Shown here in pieces: positions 41,191-55,897 of a DNA stretch of 64,000 nt; positions within the stretch are counted from its first letter, which is position 1, and every line of letters starts with the position of its first letter. The stretch comes from Iris pallida. Lineage: Eukaryota; Streptophyta; Magnoliopsida; Asparagales; Iridaceae. The stretch spans positions 2,451,359-2,515,358 of the forward strand of contig JANAVB010044018.1 of NCBI GenBank assembly GCA_029216955.1, in the 5' to 3' direction. Under the pieces are notes generated by a model that made no database searches, was not told the DNA's origin, and saw nothing but the letters and a program-made list of their open reading frames with translations. The position numbers were made by a program, and so were the translations under genes.

Positions 41191-41600
41191 ACTCAAATTT
41201 TGACTAATTTGGTGGTCTAGATAAAATGTTACCTCTATGACAATCAAGGGAAACATAATACTGGCACAACCAATCTATCCCAAGAACCACATCGAAATTT
41301 GGTTGGGAAAAACCAAAAATTGTGCCTTCATCTATCTACCACAAATCACTACAGAACAAAGTTTATAAAAACTGCTTATAGGTGTTTTCCTTCCAGTAAG
41401 AAGGCTAATGTTCTTAGACAGTGGTGTAATGGGAATACTGTATCTAGTTGCAAAATTAGTGGCTATGAATGAGTGTGTGGCTCCAGTATCAAATAATGTA
41501 ATAACAGAAAATGTAGCAACTAAAATCATACTTGTTATGACTTCTCCTTCAGGTTTTGCATCCTCTACTATGAGCGAGAAAGCACATCCGTACTTCTGAC
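41191..41600 (-). pseudogene. Aspartic protease of element F
   Basis: ITLFDTGATHSFIA (about 41465-41505) is the active site, followed by ISLLTGRKTP and further on FDVVLGMDWL-like sequence (near 41255-41310, read with shifts). It is the retroviral-type protease that releases Gag and Pol products. Confidence 0.82.
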
Positions 41601-42960
41601 TTGGACCCTAAGCTTTGGCCCTGTCAAACTATACTGACTGAGAAGGTTGTGGTGGGTGAGGTGCTCCTTTTGCTGGTGCCATGAGCCTTGGCACCTGTTG
41701 TCCTGGTCGGGATGCTAGAAGCGCTGAGGCCGTCGGCCTTTGGGTCTACTGTACATATACTATTACCTGCTCCTCAGGACAATCCTTGACCATATGTTGT
41801 CCTAAACCACACCTCAGGCACAATCCAAGACGAATTCAGAAGTCATTCTGGATATGTCCTTGCTTCTCGCAGTAATGACAAATAGGCTTATGGTAGGGCA
41901 TGTGTCTCTGCTGTTGTTGCATGTAGGCCTTCTGATAGGACTTTCCTGAGTCACTCTAGCTAGTATAACTGCTAGAGCGGGACGTCTCTGCGGCTGCTGC
42001 AATATCCTTCTAAGGAGCTCCTAGCTACGAGCCTCTGCTAGAACAACTGTGTGAGAGACTCGAGACTGTGTGGTAGTATAAGTCTTGAGCTCTGGTACTA
42101 GCCTCTGGTAGAATCTCTTCTCTCTCTCCCGCTCGGTCGAAATCAAGGCCGTACCGAATCTACTCAGGTGGCTAAACTCTGTGTCATACTCGTCCACCGA
42201 CATACTCCCTTGCTCCAGGTAGAGGAACTGGTCGTAGAGGACATCTCAAATATGGACATGGAAGAATCTTCCGTTGAATAGATCATATAACTCCTTTCAC
42301 GTCTGTTTAGTGCCCAGGCATCTCAATTTTGTCTTTCACCAGTGGTGAGCACTGTCCACTTGAAGTAAGTCCACTACTGTCATCCACAAGTTTGTTGGCA
42401 ACTGTGATGCCTACAGTAGCTTCTCTGTGCTGATAAGCTATGTTAAGACCTCTAGTGATCCTCCGGTACCTTTGAAGGACTTGGGCTTCATCGCAATGAA
42501 GTTCTTGATAGAGCCCTCAAAAGGTTATGGTGCCAGGACCGGAGGTAAAGGTGGGGGTCTAGCTAGTGATGCCATCATGCTCTATTTTAGCAGCTCAGCC
42601 TGCTGCCATTAGGCCTGCATTATGGCATATATGAACTATGTAGTAGGGTTTTCATCAGCCGGTGGCAAAGGTATCTGCAGTCCGGACTGAGGTAGAAACT
42701 ACTAAGGGAACAGTGGAGGAGGTAGTGGTACATTTATACCTGGAAGTAATGTGGTAGCCTGCCCAGTCTGGCCGACTGGTGGTACTTGAGTATGAGTGTT
42801 CGACTGTCCCGTCGATGGGGTCATAGTAGCATGCTACTGTCCTTGCTGGTACGGAATAACCAAAGTCTTTGGAGGAACCTGCTCCTCTTGAGTGGTTGCA
42901 GCACCAGATGTGATAGCATGGATGGAAACTCAACCGCTTCTAAGGTACATTTTATTAACA
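41601..42960 (-). pseudogene. Gag of element F
   Basis: Starts near MSFHPCYHIW (42933) in a Pro/Thr-rich region, then the capsid domain with a frame ending MSVDEYDTEFSHLSRFG (42203), ERFYQRLVPELKT, AEARS, and a region with two Cys/His knuckles near 41800-41890 (CHYCEKQGHIQND and LRCGLGQHMVKDC). At least three frameshifts and several stops are present. Confidence 0.8.
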
Positions 42961-43171
42961 CGAAGGTAAGGATTTGTTAGAACAGATTCAAGCAAGAGGC
43001 AATTCAAGCAATCAACTGAGAGTTCAAAAATTTGAAGTCAAAGTAGGTAAATAGTCAATGAGTTACGGATGAGGTACTATTCCTATTCCTATATGTAGGC
43101 TTACATAGTAGAGTAAAGTAACCAAAGAATACTTTTGTAGACCTGTATGGGCCACCAAAAAAATATGTAAT

Positions 43172-43257
43172 GCCCCAGTCCCAATATACATAGGACTACA
43201 CATACGAAACATGTCAGCTGCATGCATACAAAGGATACCCCAATATGTGGAATCCCC
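43172..43257 (-). repeat. 5' LTR of element F, inner piece
   Basis: On the - strand it ends GGACTGGGGCATTACA at 43172, followed by TATTTTTTTGGTGGCCCATAC, the leader type of D and G. The LTR is interrupted at the TCCCC site where G inserted and continues at 55898. Confidence 0.7.
43253..43257. repeat. Target site duplication of element G, left copy (TCCCC)
   Basis: TCCCC directly before TGTCACTACC and again at 55893-55897 directly after GTCGTGACA. Confidence 0.88.
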
Positions 43258-46200
43258 TGTCACTACCATATTTTAGCTTGAGGGTATTTTGGTTATTTTG
43301 AAAATTTTGAATTAATTTAAATTGTTTGAGTGATGGTTATTATTTTTGACTTTTACTAGTTGTGACTTTGGAGACTAGCCTAAATGTTGACTTTGACTTC
43401 GGTGACTTGGTTAGCATGGTGTAGACCCTAGTCTAACTTAAGTCGACCCAAGTTGACTTGTTTTGGACTAAGTTGCATGGAGAGATTTAGTGCTTTAGGT
43501 GTTTGAAACTAATGGCTAAGGGTTCGAACCATTTAACATTTAAACTTGGCCCATAGCCCACTAGCCATCAACCCTAACCCTAGTTTCCCTAATGTGACCG
43601 GCCTAGGGCTCTACCCTTCCTATTTAATCTCCCATATTTATTCTTGCCTCTTATTACACCATTTTTACTTTTGGCAAGAACAAGGTTTGTCCCCTTTACA
43701 ATCTTTTTTAATTTTTTCATTTCTCTTCCTTTTAACTCTAGTCTTTTGCATTAGGATCTAATTGATGTCTATTTACTGTTGGTGGTGAGTAATCTCAGCT
43801 TTGGTGCAATTTGGGGCTTTTGAGTTGCTAGAGGGATTTTCCAATATTGAGCTTTTTTATTGAGTTTGACACTCAATAGGTACACCCCCCCCAAACTACC
43901 TCTATTTCTTGATTTCTTTGCATGAATGCATAGATCTAGGTGTCCCCTAGCTGTGGAGTTAGTCTTGTGTGATTTTGTATCATTTTGGTGTCCGTATCGG
44001 ACACGTATCAATGCTTGATGCAGGGTGTTTGATGAAATACCTAAAAGAGAATTTTCTTCCTATTTTCTAAAACTTTTTGATTGAATCTCTAGATCTATAT
44101 GTTTATTTTGATTTCTTATGTTACTGAGATGTTTTTGCATAATGTCCGAGTCGCATTCGGGCATGGACACGCTCGCACACGAGCCGTACGCATGACCAAC
44201 TGCTCGATGTGTCGCGTGCACTGGACACGACACATTCTGGCTTGATATTTATGGAACACAAAGGAGCATTGACTGACACCTTGTGTACGAAGTACGAGGC
44301 AAATCCCTCGAGTGATTCATAAGGAATCGAACTCGCATGGGGATTGCATTGTACGTGCACAGGCCAGTATCGGGCTCTGATATGGCTCTCGTGTCACGAC
44401 ACGACATGTCGTAGAGACGTATCAGGCTGACATGAACGTAGCCCTACCCTAGGCGAACACGTGGACACGTACACGAGTGGTGTCATTTCATGTGTCGTAT
44501 CCTGGATCGACACACACACGTGGATGAGACTGTGTGTCTGTGCGTTAGTCTGTGAGTATATAGGTGTAGCCACGTCGTGTCCTATATTGGTGGACACAAA
44601 TTGGCATGTATGACATATACACATGTGCACGAATCTTTATCAACCTCTAATTTGATAATTCATGTTTTATTTCGAAATCTTCTCTGATATGCACAGTATC
44701 AGTAGGCATTTTCCTAAGAATTTCGAATGGTTTAAATTCGATTTAAAATGCTAATTATATGTTTTATATGTGTTATTACATGCTGGGATATGTGTTAAGT
44801 GTTGGGATTCACATGTGGAGTTTTGCTTGGATTTATGATAGATTTCAAGTGTGTTTTAACACTCAATTTGTATATTGACTGATTAGGAATATAGCCTAGG
44901 GTTATATCTATATGTATATGTGTTGATTGAATGAGATACATGGTGTCATTTTGTTTCCTGAGAACATATACTACTGCTGTACAATCTGAGAAGACAACCT
45001 GCCACATTATGTGAACACACACATATATATCACTCCTAGACAAAATCTGAATTCTATACACACACACGTATAGGTATTGTCACATATTAAACTGCCACAC
45101 ACTTTCATCTCACATACACATACATATGTATCCTGTCACCCAACCACTGCTGCAGACACAAAATATGAGAACATTGTTTCACTGAAATCTGAAAACTGTG
45201 AACACACACCTATATTACACTGCTGCACACACATAAAATCTGAGAATAACACACTCCCATCTGTCTATACACACACATACGTATTTACTCCTACACTGAA
45301 AATTCAAACTGAGAACACATGTGCACTGTTGACTAGAAATCTGAAAACCACACATACACACACATAACCTTACACACACACTAACATGTACACATTTGAA
45401 TTTCCTATGTATAACCTATGCATGTGACATCTCTATCTCTATATATATAGTATATATATTCATACATGATAATATGTAGATATATTTGATTTGCCTATAA
45501 TTTAGTATACGTAATGTGTATTTTGAGTATATAATGTATGCCAATGTGGATATGTATATAGGCATGATAGCCTACATATAAATGACTAGGTGTATGCCTA
45601 TATACATTGAGTATATATATATGCCTATATATGTAATGTGTGCGATGACATGTGTAGCTTTGAAATTGTGTGTGACTGCTAGCCTAGGCTTGGTTAGGCT
45701 TAGTGAGACTTGATTAGACTAGGCTTGACCTAGTTTGTCTAATGTAGTTGACTACAGTTGACCAAAGTTGACCAAGAGTTGACTTTGGCCTAAATGACCT
45801 AGAAATCATATAAAATGCATTGTAATCTTCAATATTACAATTCTGGACATGTTGTGACCTGTTTTGCTATGTTTAGGACTAATCTACTCTGTCTGGACAT
45901 ATATATTCATCGGATACTCAGGATACCAGGCAAGTACATTCTCTGACCGTTTCATACTTGATAGGATTTACATTTATGCTCTAGATTACTTTACTTGATG
46001 CTATCACGTTGTTAACATGAATTGGTACTATATGGATCCCTTCATGAGATGTTATCCCCCTCGGGAGCATCGGGTTACAGTCTGTCATGTGCGTTTCACC
46101 TTCATCATGTACTCTGGTGCTTTCACCATTCATGTGCACTCTTGTGATTCATGTACTCTTATGTTCACAGAGCCCCCATGTATACATTCATGTGCACCCA

Positions 46201-47049
46201 TTTATGGGCCTTCATGTGATATCATGTGCAATAACATAACTTGTTTGGATCATTGTGTATTGATTGGGGTACGGGGGAGTATAAATGGTAAAGTGAACAA
46301 TTCCAAAGTAGTGTAATCATGTACAAACTCTTTAGTATACTTATGTGCAAATTTAAGTCGTTTACATGTCTATCTTGTACTCTACATCATTAGCCACTAT
46401 TAGCTCTTTACTTATAGTAGATATTTCTTTACAGTCATCTCTTTTACTTCATATATTTTCCAGCGTTTCATGTATCTTACTCTATTGCATATTTACATAT
46501 CCTGTCATATTATGAACTACGTGAGATGTATTGTGTTCGTTCCTGTCCTCACTGGACCTGTTGAAATAATACAGATGACATTGAGGAGTTCTGTCCTACA
46601 TACTATGGAGCAGGCCTAGATGACACATGTGAGCTGGACTCCCAAGAGGACCCAGCCTTTGGAGAGGATATTACCCCAGTAGTCTAGGCTAGTTAGCTAG
46701 ACCAGTATCTTACTTAATATCTTGTCTTATTTTGGATACACTTTGTACTTATTTAGGGATTTTATTATTCTGGATGTTGTGGAGATGCTATCTTAGAACT
46801 CTTAGACTTCTTCTCTTATTGTATTTTATTTGGCGACTTTCATATCTATCTATCTTATCATACTTTCTACCTTAGCTGTTATTGAGTTGTACATTTCTAT
46901 ATTGTCCTCCATTCGGAGCGTATATATTGTACAGGTACCTTATAATTGTTAGATGTATGTGACCTAGAACAGCGTTATACCGCCGACACTGCGGCGTAGG
47001 CTGGACGTACCCACTTCTCGTGTCCCTACACTAGGTGCGGGTCGTGACA
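43258..47049 (+). repeat. 5' LTR of element G
   Basis: From TGTCACTACC to GGTGCGGGTCGTGACA. It contains a CA-rich region (45000-45400), a TATATA-rich region and tandem GTTGACC motifs (45730-45790), a mini-exon-like segment (45877-45929) and the LTR mini-ORF (46575-46687). Confidence 0.92.
46575..46687 (+). other. LTR mini-ORF of element G (5' copy)
   Basis: After the acceptor-like AATACAG the frame reads DDIEEFCPTYYGAGLDD, then an acidic stretch ending ITPVV and TAG, 362 bp before the LTR end. A 53 bp segment upstream (45877-45929), bounded by GTTTAG and AG-GCAAGTAC, would join in frame to give ILRIP-DDIEEF. Unspliced, a TGA closes the frame just upstream. The 3' LTR has the same at 55417-55529 with a few changes. 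Confidence 0.5.
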
Positions 47050-47087
47050 CATTTTTAGTGGTGGCCCATGCAGGTCTAGATTTGTAG

Positions 47088-47099
47088 TGGTATTCGAAC
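47088..47099 (+). other. Degenerate primer-site-like sequence of element G
   Basis: TGGTATTCGAAC resembles the initiator Met-tRNA site TGGTATCAGAGC at 9 of 12 positions. It lies 39 bp inside the LTR end, further than usual, after GGTGGCCCATGCAGG, which is shared with D and F. The assignment is tentative. Confidence 0.4.
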
Positions 47100-47296
47100 T
47101 AGAGTATCACTACAGCCTACAGTAGGATATAGGATATAGTTTTGAGGTACTCAATCACATTAGGAAAACTCTGATCCAATACTTGCCATATAAATTCTTG
47201 TTGATTTAATGTTTTCCTTTGAATAAATAAACTGTCCTCCTTTGATTTTTTGATTCATTCTTAGTAATTGCTTCTTATTTTTGATCTGTCTTCAGG

Positions 47297-48614
47297 ATGG
47301 TTATGGAGACACGATCTCATTACTTCGGTCCGGGGGATACTATCGAGAAGTCGGCCACCTCTCGTCCTGTTTAGCAGGGCCTCGAGACTACAACACCTGT
47401 TGTGCCGACTCGGGTTGGCATTTTTGCTGCATTTGGAGGTGCACCTCCTCCTGTACAGAGACCTTCCTCCGTCATTCCCGATTTCTCTCGGCAGCAGCCA
47501 CCTTCCGGATCAGTTGATACAGGGCAGTTGTTCGATTTCTTTCAGAGGATGGTGGAGGCACAACGACAACAGTCCGCTCATTTCCAGCAGGGCATAGAGA
47601 ATTTCTATCAGCTTGCTCTGACGAACGTAGAGAGAGTTATTCCGCAGCTGCAGGCAGCCCAGATGCAGCCATATCAGCCAAGGATACCAGGGATCCAGGA
47701 CTTCCAGAAGATGCATTCGCGGGACTTCCGCGGCACTGAGGGATTCTGTATGCGGATGACTGGATATAGCACATCGAAGAGATCTTCCGGCTGGTGGAGA
47801 TTCCAGTACGACTATAGATTAAGGCGGCAGGTAGCCAAATGCAGGACCAGGCCCACACATGGTACCAGACAGACCCGAGGGTCGGTACAGAAGGACAGAC
47901 TTGGACATCCTTCAAGAAGCTGTTCAAGGAGAAGTTTTCCCTGACACAGCTCTTGGCACCCTGGAGACGCAGTTTGAGAGCTTAGTTTAGGGGATTCAGA
48001 CTGTCGAGGAGTACGCTGGGGAGTTCTACCGTCTGGGCATGTTTGTTGAGGGACTCAGTGAGACGGCAAAGGCCCGGAGGTTCCGGAAAGGGTTAGTCAA
48101 GGAGGTCAAGTCCTTGACCAAGAGTGACCGGAGTGCCACTTTTGAGGAGATTATAGTGGGTGCCCTAGCAGCAGAGGATGATCTTGAGCTGAGGCTCAAG
48201 AGGAGGCGAGACACTCTGGAAGCCAGTGGTAGCGGAGGATCGGCCAAGAGGTCGCACTTTCAGCAGCAGCATCAGCTTCAGCAGCAGTAGAGACAGTTCC
48301 AGGGTCAGGGTCGTGCACCCTTCCAGCAGGTGCAGCAGCAGCCGAGGGTTCAGCCATAGGCACTCAGACAGCAGCCCGTCAGTTTTAGTTTCTGCAAGAA
48401 GCCAGGGCATGTGTGGAATGACTGCAAAAAGAGGCTCGGAAGGTGCCTACTCTGTGGTTCGGCAGAGCACCAGTTGAGGGAGTGCCCTCTATCGTCGAGA
48501 CGAACAGCTCAGGGAACGGGGGCCAGAGCTCCAGCAGTGCAACAGAAGGGACCTTTGCAGGCTCAGCAGCAGAGGTTTGCTCAGCATCAGCAGCAGGCCA
48601 GGGGAGGTCAGTAA
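47297..48614 (+). pseudogene. Gag of element G
   Basis: ATG at 47297 follows the acceptor-like CTGTCTTCAG and reads METRSHYFGPGD; a TAG near 47372 and the frame from 47402 (RVGIFAAFGGAPPP) follow. The capsid domain is split by frameshifts between 47740 and 48000, then FVEGLSETAKARRFRKGL, EEIIVGALAAEDDLELRLK. Gln-rich spacer, then two knuckles: FCKKPGHVWNDC (first Cys lost) and CLLCGSAEHQLREC, a complete CX2CX4HX4C. TAG/TAA stops replace Gln codons at 48288, 48358 and 48612. Confidence 0.85.
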
Positions 48615-48629
48615 GGGCGAGCTTTCGCC

Positions 48630-50440
48630 ATGGCAGCTAAGGACGCAGAGGCTATCGGGGAGCTGATCGCAGGTTCTATTCTTCTCGACTCCATTCCAGC
48701 TTTTGTATTATTCAATTCGGGGGCTTCCTACAGTTTTGTGTCTGTATCGTTTGTTATTAGAAACCACCTTGTATTTGAATCGTTGTTTAGGACTTGCAAG
48801 ATCATGACCGGGGGTGGCATTATCCTCGTTAGTGATATTTGCAAGGGTCGGAGAGTAGATTTGGGAGGCCGAGAGTTGGATGTGAGTCTGCTCGTGATGC
48901 CATTGTCGAACTACGATATCGTACTCGGTATGGATTGGTTGAGCAGGTACCACGCCAGCATAGATTGTCGTCGGGGTAGAGTTCTTTTCAGAGCACCCGG
49001 AGAGCCAGAGTTCGAGTTCATCCGACGGAAGGCGGAGCAGAGCAACGGAGTTTTCTACGGAGTATCAGTTGAGGAGCATGCAGTGCCCCACCCTGTGATA
49101 GCAGAGTTTATGGACGTCTTTTCGAAGGATTTGCCAGGACTACCACCGGACAGAGACATGGAGTTTTCTATAGACTTAGTGCCCGGCGTAGAGCCGATAT
49201 CTCAGCACGTCTTTAGGGTGAACAACAGTGAGCTGGTAGAGTTAAAAAAGCAGGTGGATGAGCTGCAAGACAAAGGCTTCATTCGATCGAGTTCTTCACC
49301 ATGGTTTAAACCGGTACTCTTTGTACCAAAGAAGGATGGATCATTCAGGATGTGTATCGACTACAGAGCGCTCAACAACCTCACGATTAAGAACAAGTAC
49401 TCGTTGCCGAGGATCGACGATCTCTTCGATCAGCTGAGTGGGGCGAGAGTATTTTCTAAGATTGATTTGAGGTCAGGTTACCATCAGATAAAGGTGAAGA
49501 AGGAGAATATCCCAAAGACCGCATTCAGGATGCGGTATGGCCAGTTTGAGTTCATGGTGATGCCGTTTGGGTTAACCAATGCCTCGGCGGCATCCATGAA
49601 CTTGATGAACAAGGTGTTCCACCAGTACTTAGACAAGTTCATGGTGGTATTCATCGATGATATCCTAGTGTACTTGAAGACTGAGGAGGAGCATGAGGAG
49701 CACTTGAGAGTGGTTCTGGAGACTCTTAGGAGGAAGGAGCTTTATGGCAAGCTCTCGAAGTGTAAGTTCTTTCTGGACAGAGTTGACTTCTTGGGTCATG
49801 TGGTGACTGGAAATGGGATCTCAGTTGACCCGAAGAAGATCACGGCAGTTGAGGCTTGGTCAGCACCGAGTTCAGTAGCAGAGATCAGAAGCTTCTTGGG
49901 ATTGGCAGGCTATTATAGGAGGTTCATGCAAGATTTCTTCCGAATTGTAGAGCTATTGACTAGGCTGACCCGGAAGGATACAGAGTTTGACTGGTCAGAG
50001 GAGTTGAAGAAGCGACTGACGACAGCTCCGATTCTGACATTGCCATCAGGATCATGAGGGTTCACTATCTATAGTGACACCTCAGGGAAGGGTTTGGGTT
50101 GTGTTTTATAGCAGCATGGGAAGGTGATTGCCTGCGCTTCTAGGCAGTTACGTCCCCATGAGAAGAACTACCCTACCTACGACTTAGAGTTAGCAGCAGT
50201 TATATTTGCTTTGAAGTTAAGAAAACACTACTTATACAGAGAGCGGGTAGAAATCTTTACAGATCATAAGAGCTTAAAGTATGTGTTTACACAGAAGGAG
50301 CTCAACATGAGGCAGCGCAGGTGGTTAGAGTTGATAAAGGACTTCGATATTTTACTGCAATATCATCCAGGAAAGGCTAACGTGGTTGCCGATGCCTTGA
50401 GTAGGTATCCGACAGCCATGTGTTTGACTATAGATCGTCA
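48630..50440 (+). pseudogene. Protease, reverse transcriptase and RNase H of element G
   Basis: The longest open stretch of the window (475 codons). Protease: [13 protein letters not shown], where the catalytic Asp is Asn, then [20 protein letters not shown] is complete: [74 protein letters not shown] with the Asp pair, [33 protein letters not shown]. RNase H follows after a TGA at 50055 (CGA or GGA before) and a TAG near 50110: [48 protein letters not shown] and RNase H motifs are otherwise intact. Confidence 0.92.
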
Positions 50441-51308
50441 CTTGCTAGCAGATTTGGAGAGCCTGGGGATTGAGGTAATTGTGCCAGGAGTTCAGATGCA
50501 GATATGGGGCCTTCAGATTCAGTCAGACTTGATAGAGAGGATCAAGTCGACACAGTTCGAGGATGTTGCTCTACGGTGTATCCGAGAGCAGGTTCGAGCA
50601 GGGCTGGTGGATGATGAGTTTACACTTGCAGAGGATGGCGTTTTGAGGCACGGTTCTAAGCTGTACGTGCCCAGTGGGAGAACATCACGATGGATTTTGT
50701 TTCTGGATTGTCGCGTACACCAGGAGAGAGACGCGATTTGGGTCATCGTAGACAGGTTGACCAAATTGACCTACTTTTTGCCATTTAAAGTGGGTAAGTC
50801 TACTGAGAGGCTAGCAGAGATGTATATGCGACAGATTGTCAGGATTCATGAAGTTCAGGTGAGCATTGTCTCGGATCCGGATAGTTACTTCATTTTCTAT
50901 TTATGACGAAGTCTGTAGACTAGTTTGGGCACTCAGCTCAAGTTTAGTACTGCATACCACCCTCAGACGGATGGACAGTCAGAGAGGACTATTCAGACAC
51001 TCGAGGACATATTGCGAACTTATGTTTTGGATTTTGGAGGATCCTGGGATGATCACCTTTACTTAGTGGAGTTTGCATACAACAACAGTTTTCATGCCAG
51101 TATTGAGATATCACCATTCGAGGCACTGTACGGGCACAGATGTCGTACACCCTTGTCTTGGGATGATGTTGGAGAGTGAGCTTTATTGGGACCTGAGATG
51201 GTTGTAGATGCAGCCGAGAAGGTGAAGTTTATCAGAGACCGGATTCGCGTGGCGCAGGACAGACATCGGTACTGGGCCGATAGCCACCGCAAGCCTTTAG
51301 AGTTTGAG
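50441..51308 (+). pseudogene. Integrase of element G (zinc domain deleted)
   Basis: [15 protein letters not shown] leads in; at about 50680 the sequence jumps from LYVPSG straight to the catalytic core, deleting roughly 90 codons with the HHCC zinc motif that D still has. The first Asp (ITMDFVSGL) is read only in a shifted frame; [10 protein letters not shown] is back in frame. Second Asp: [10 protein letters not shown]; Glu region: [15 protein letters not shown]. Then [20 protein letters not shown] and [15 protein letters not shown]. Ends at KPLEFE, at the GT of the intron-like insertion. Confidence 0.88.
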
Positions 51309-51406
51309 GTACAGCTTAGAGATAGGATTAGAAGTACGTTGTTTGTTTGTGATTTTGTTTTATCATATTTGATTATCTAGTAATTTGAGACCTTGTTTGT
51401 GATTAG
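51309..51406 (+). other. Intron-like insertion in pol of element G (98 bp)
   Basis: GTACAGCTTAG at the start, GTGATTAG at the end, T-rich inside (near 51340-51370). It lies between FE and VGDLVFLRISP, in phase 0. If unspliced, the frame ends after about 24 more codons (stop at 51378-51380) and the chromodomain is lost. It has the same position as the 70 bp insertion of D, with no clear sequence similarity between them. Confidence 0.7.
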
Positions 51407-51810
51407 GTTGGAGATCTAGTTTTCTTGAGGATATCTCCGACACGTGGTACGATACAGTTTGTTGGAGGTGGGAAGCTTAGCCTGCACTTCATCGCAGCGG
51501 AAGAGTCGGTAACGTGGCTAACAGGCTAGACTTGCCACCCGCACTAGTGGGAGTCCATAACCTATTCCACGTGTCGCAGCTGAGACGGTATGTGGCAGAT
51601 CCTAGCCATGTACTCGATCACTCAGAGATTGAGGTAGGACCTACTCTTAGCTGTCCAGAGCAGCCTGTGGAGATTATGGATCGACGAAAGAAGGTTCTGA
51701 GAAACCAGGTGATACCCTTGGTTCATGTCGCATGGAGGCATCATTCTCCAGGAGAGTCTACCTGGGAGCGAGTGGATGAGATGCACGAGCGATACCCATA
51801 TCTATTTTGA
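51407..51810 (+). pseudogene. Integrase C-terminus and chromodomain of element G
   Basis: VGDLVFLRISPTRGTIQFVG is followed by a small deletion and frameshift near 51500, then RLDLPPALVGVHNLFHVSQL, RRYVADPSHVLDHSE and the group II chromodomain QPVEIMDRRKKVLRNQVIPL, HVAWRHHSPGESTWE, ending HERYPYLF and a stop at 51808-51810. The chromodomain would target heterochromatin. Confidence 0.87.
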
Positions 51811-51896
51811 CCTTGAGGTAAGATTGTCTATCCTTCTCATCAGTTTAGTTTTGCCTTCCAATTTCGAGGACAAAATTCTTTTAAGGAGGGTAGATT

Positions 51897-55892
<3,996 letters not shown>

Positions 55893-55897
55893 TCCCC
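55893..55897. repeat. Target site duplication of element G, right copy (TCCCC)
   Basis: Directly after the 3' LTR end of G; identical to 43253-43257. Confidence 0.88.

Larger units (their letters stand above)
40220..43171 (-). mobile_element. Element F: inverted, internally deleted chromovirus
   Basis: On the - strand: a leader with GGTGGCCCATACAGG, gag, protease, the beginning of RT, then a gap of foreign or unassigned sequence (40500-40895) and the integrase tail. RT core, RNase H and most of integrase are gone. Its 5' LTR is at 43172-43257 plus 55898 onward, split by element G. Confidence 0.8.

Noticed and set aside
44795..45367. Frames rich in His, Thr and Ile in the CA/TA-rich part of the G LTRs (also 53099-53716)
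   Set aside because: Simple-sequence translations; both LTR copies differ by frame-breaking changes and no codon bias is apparent.
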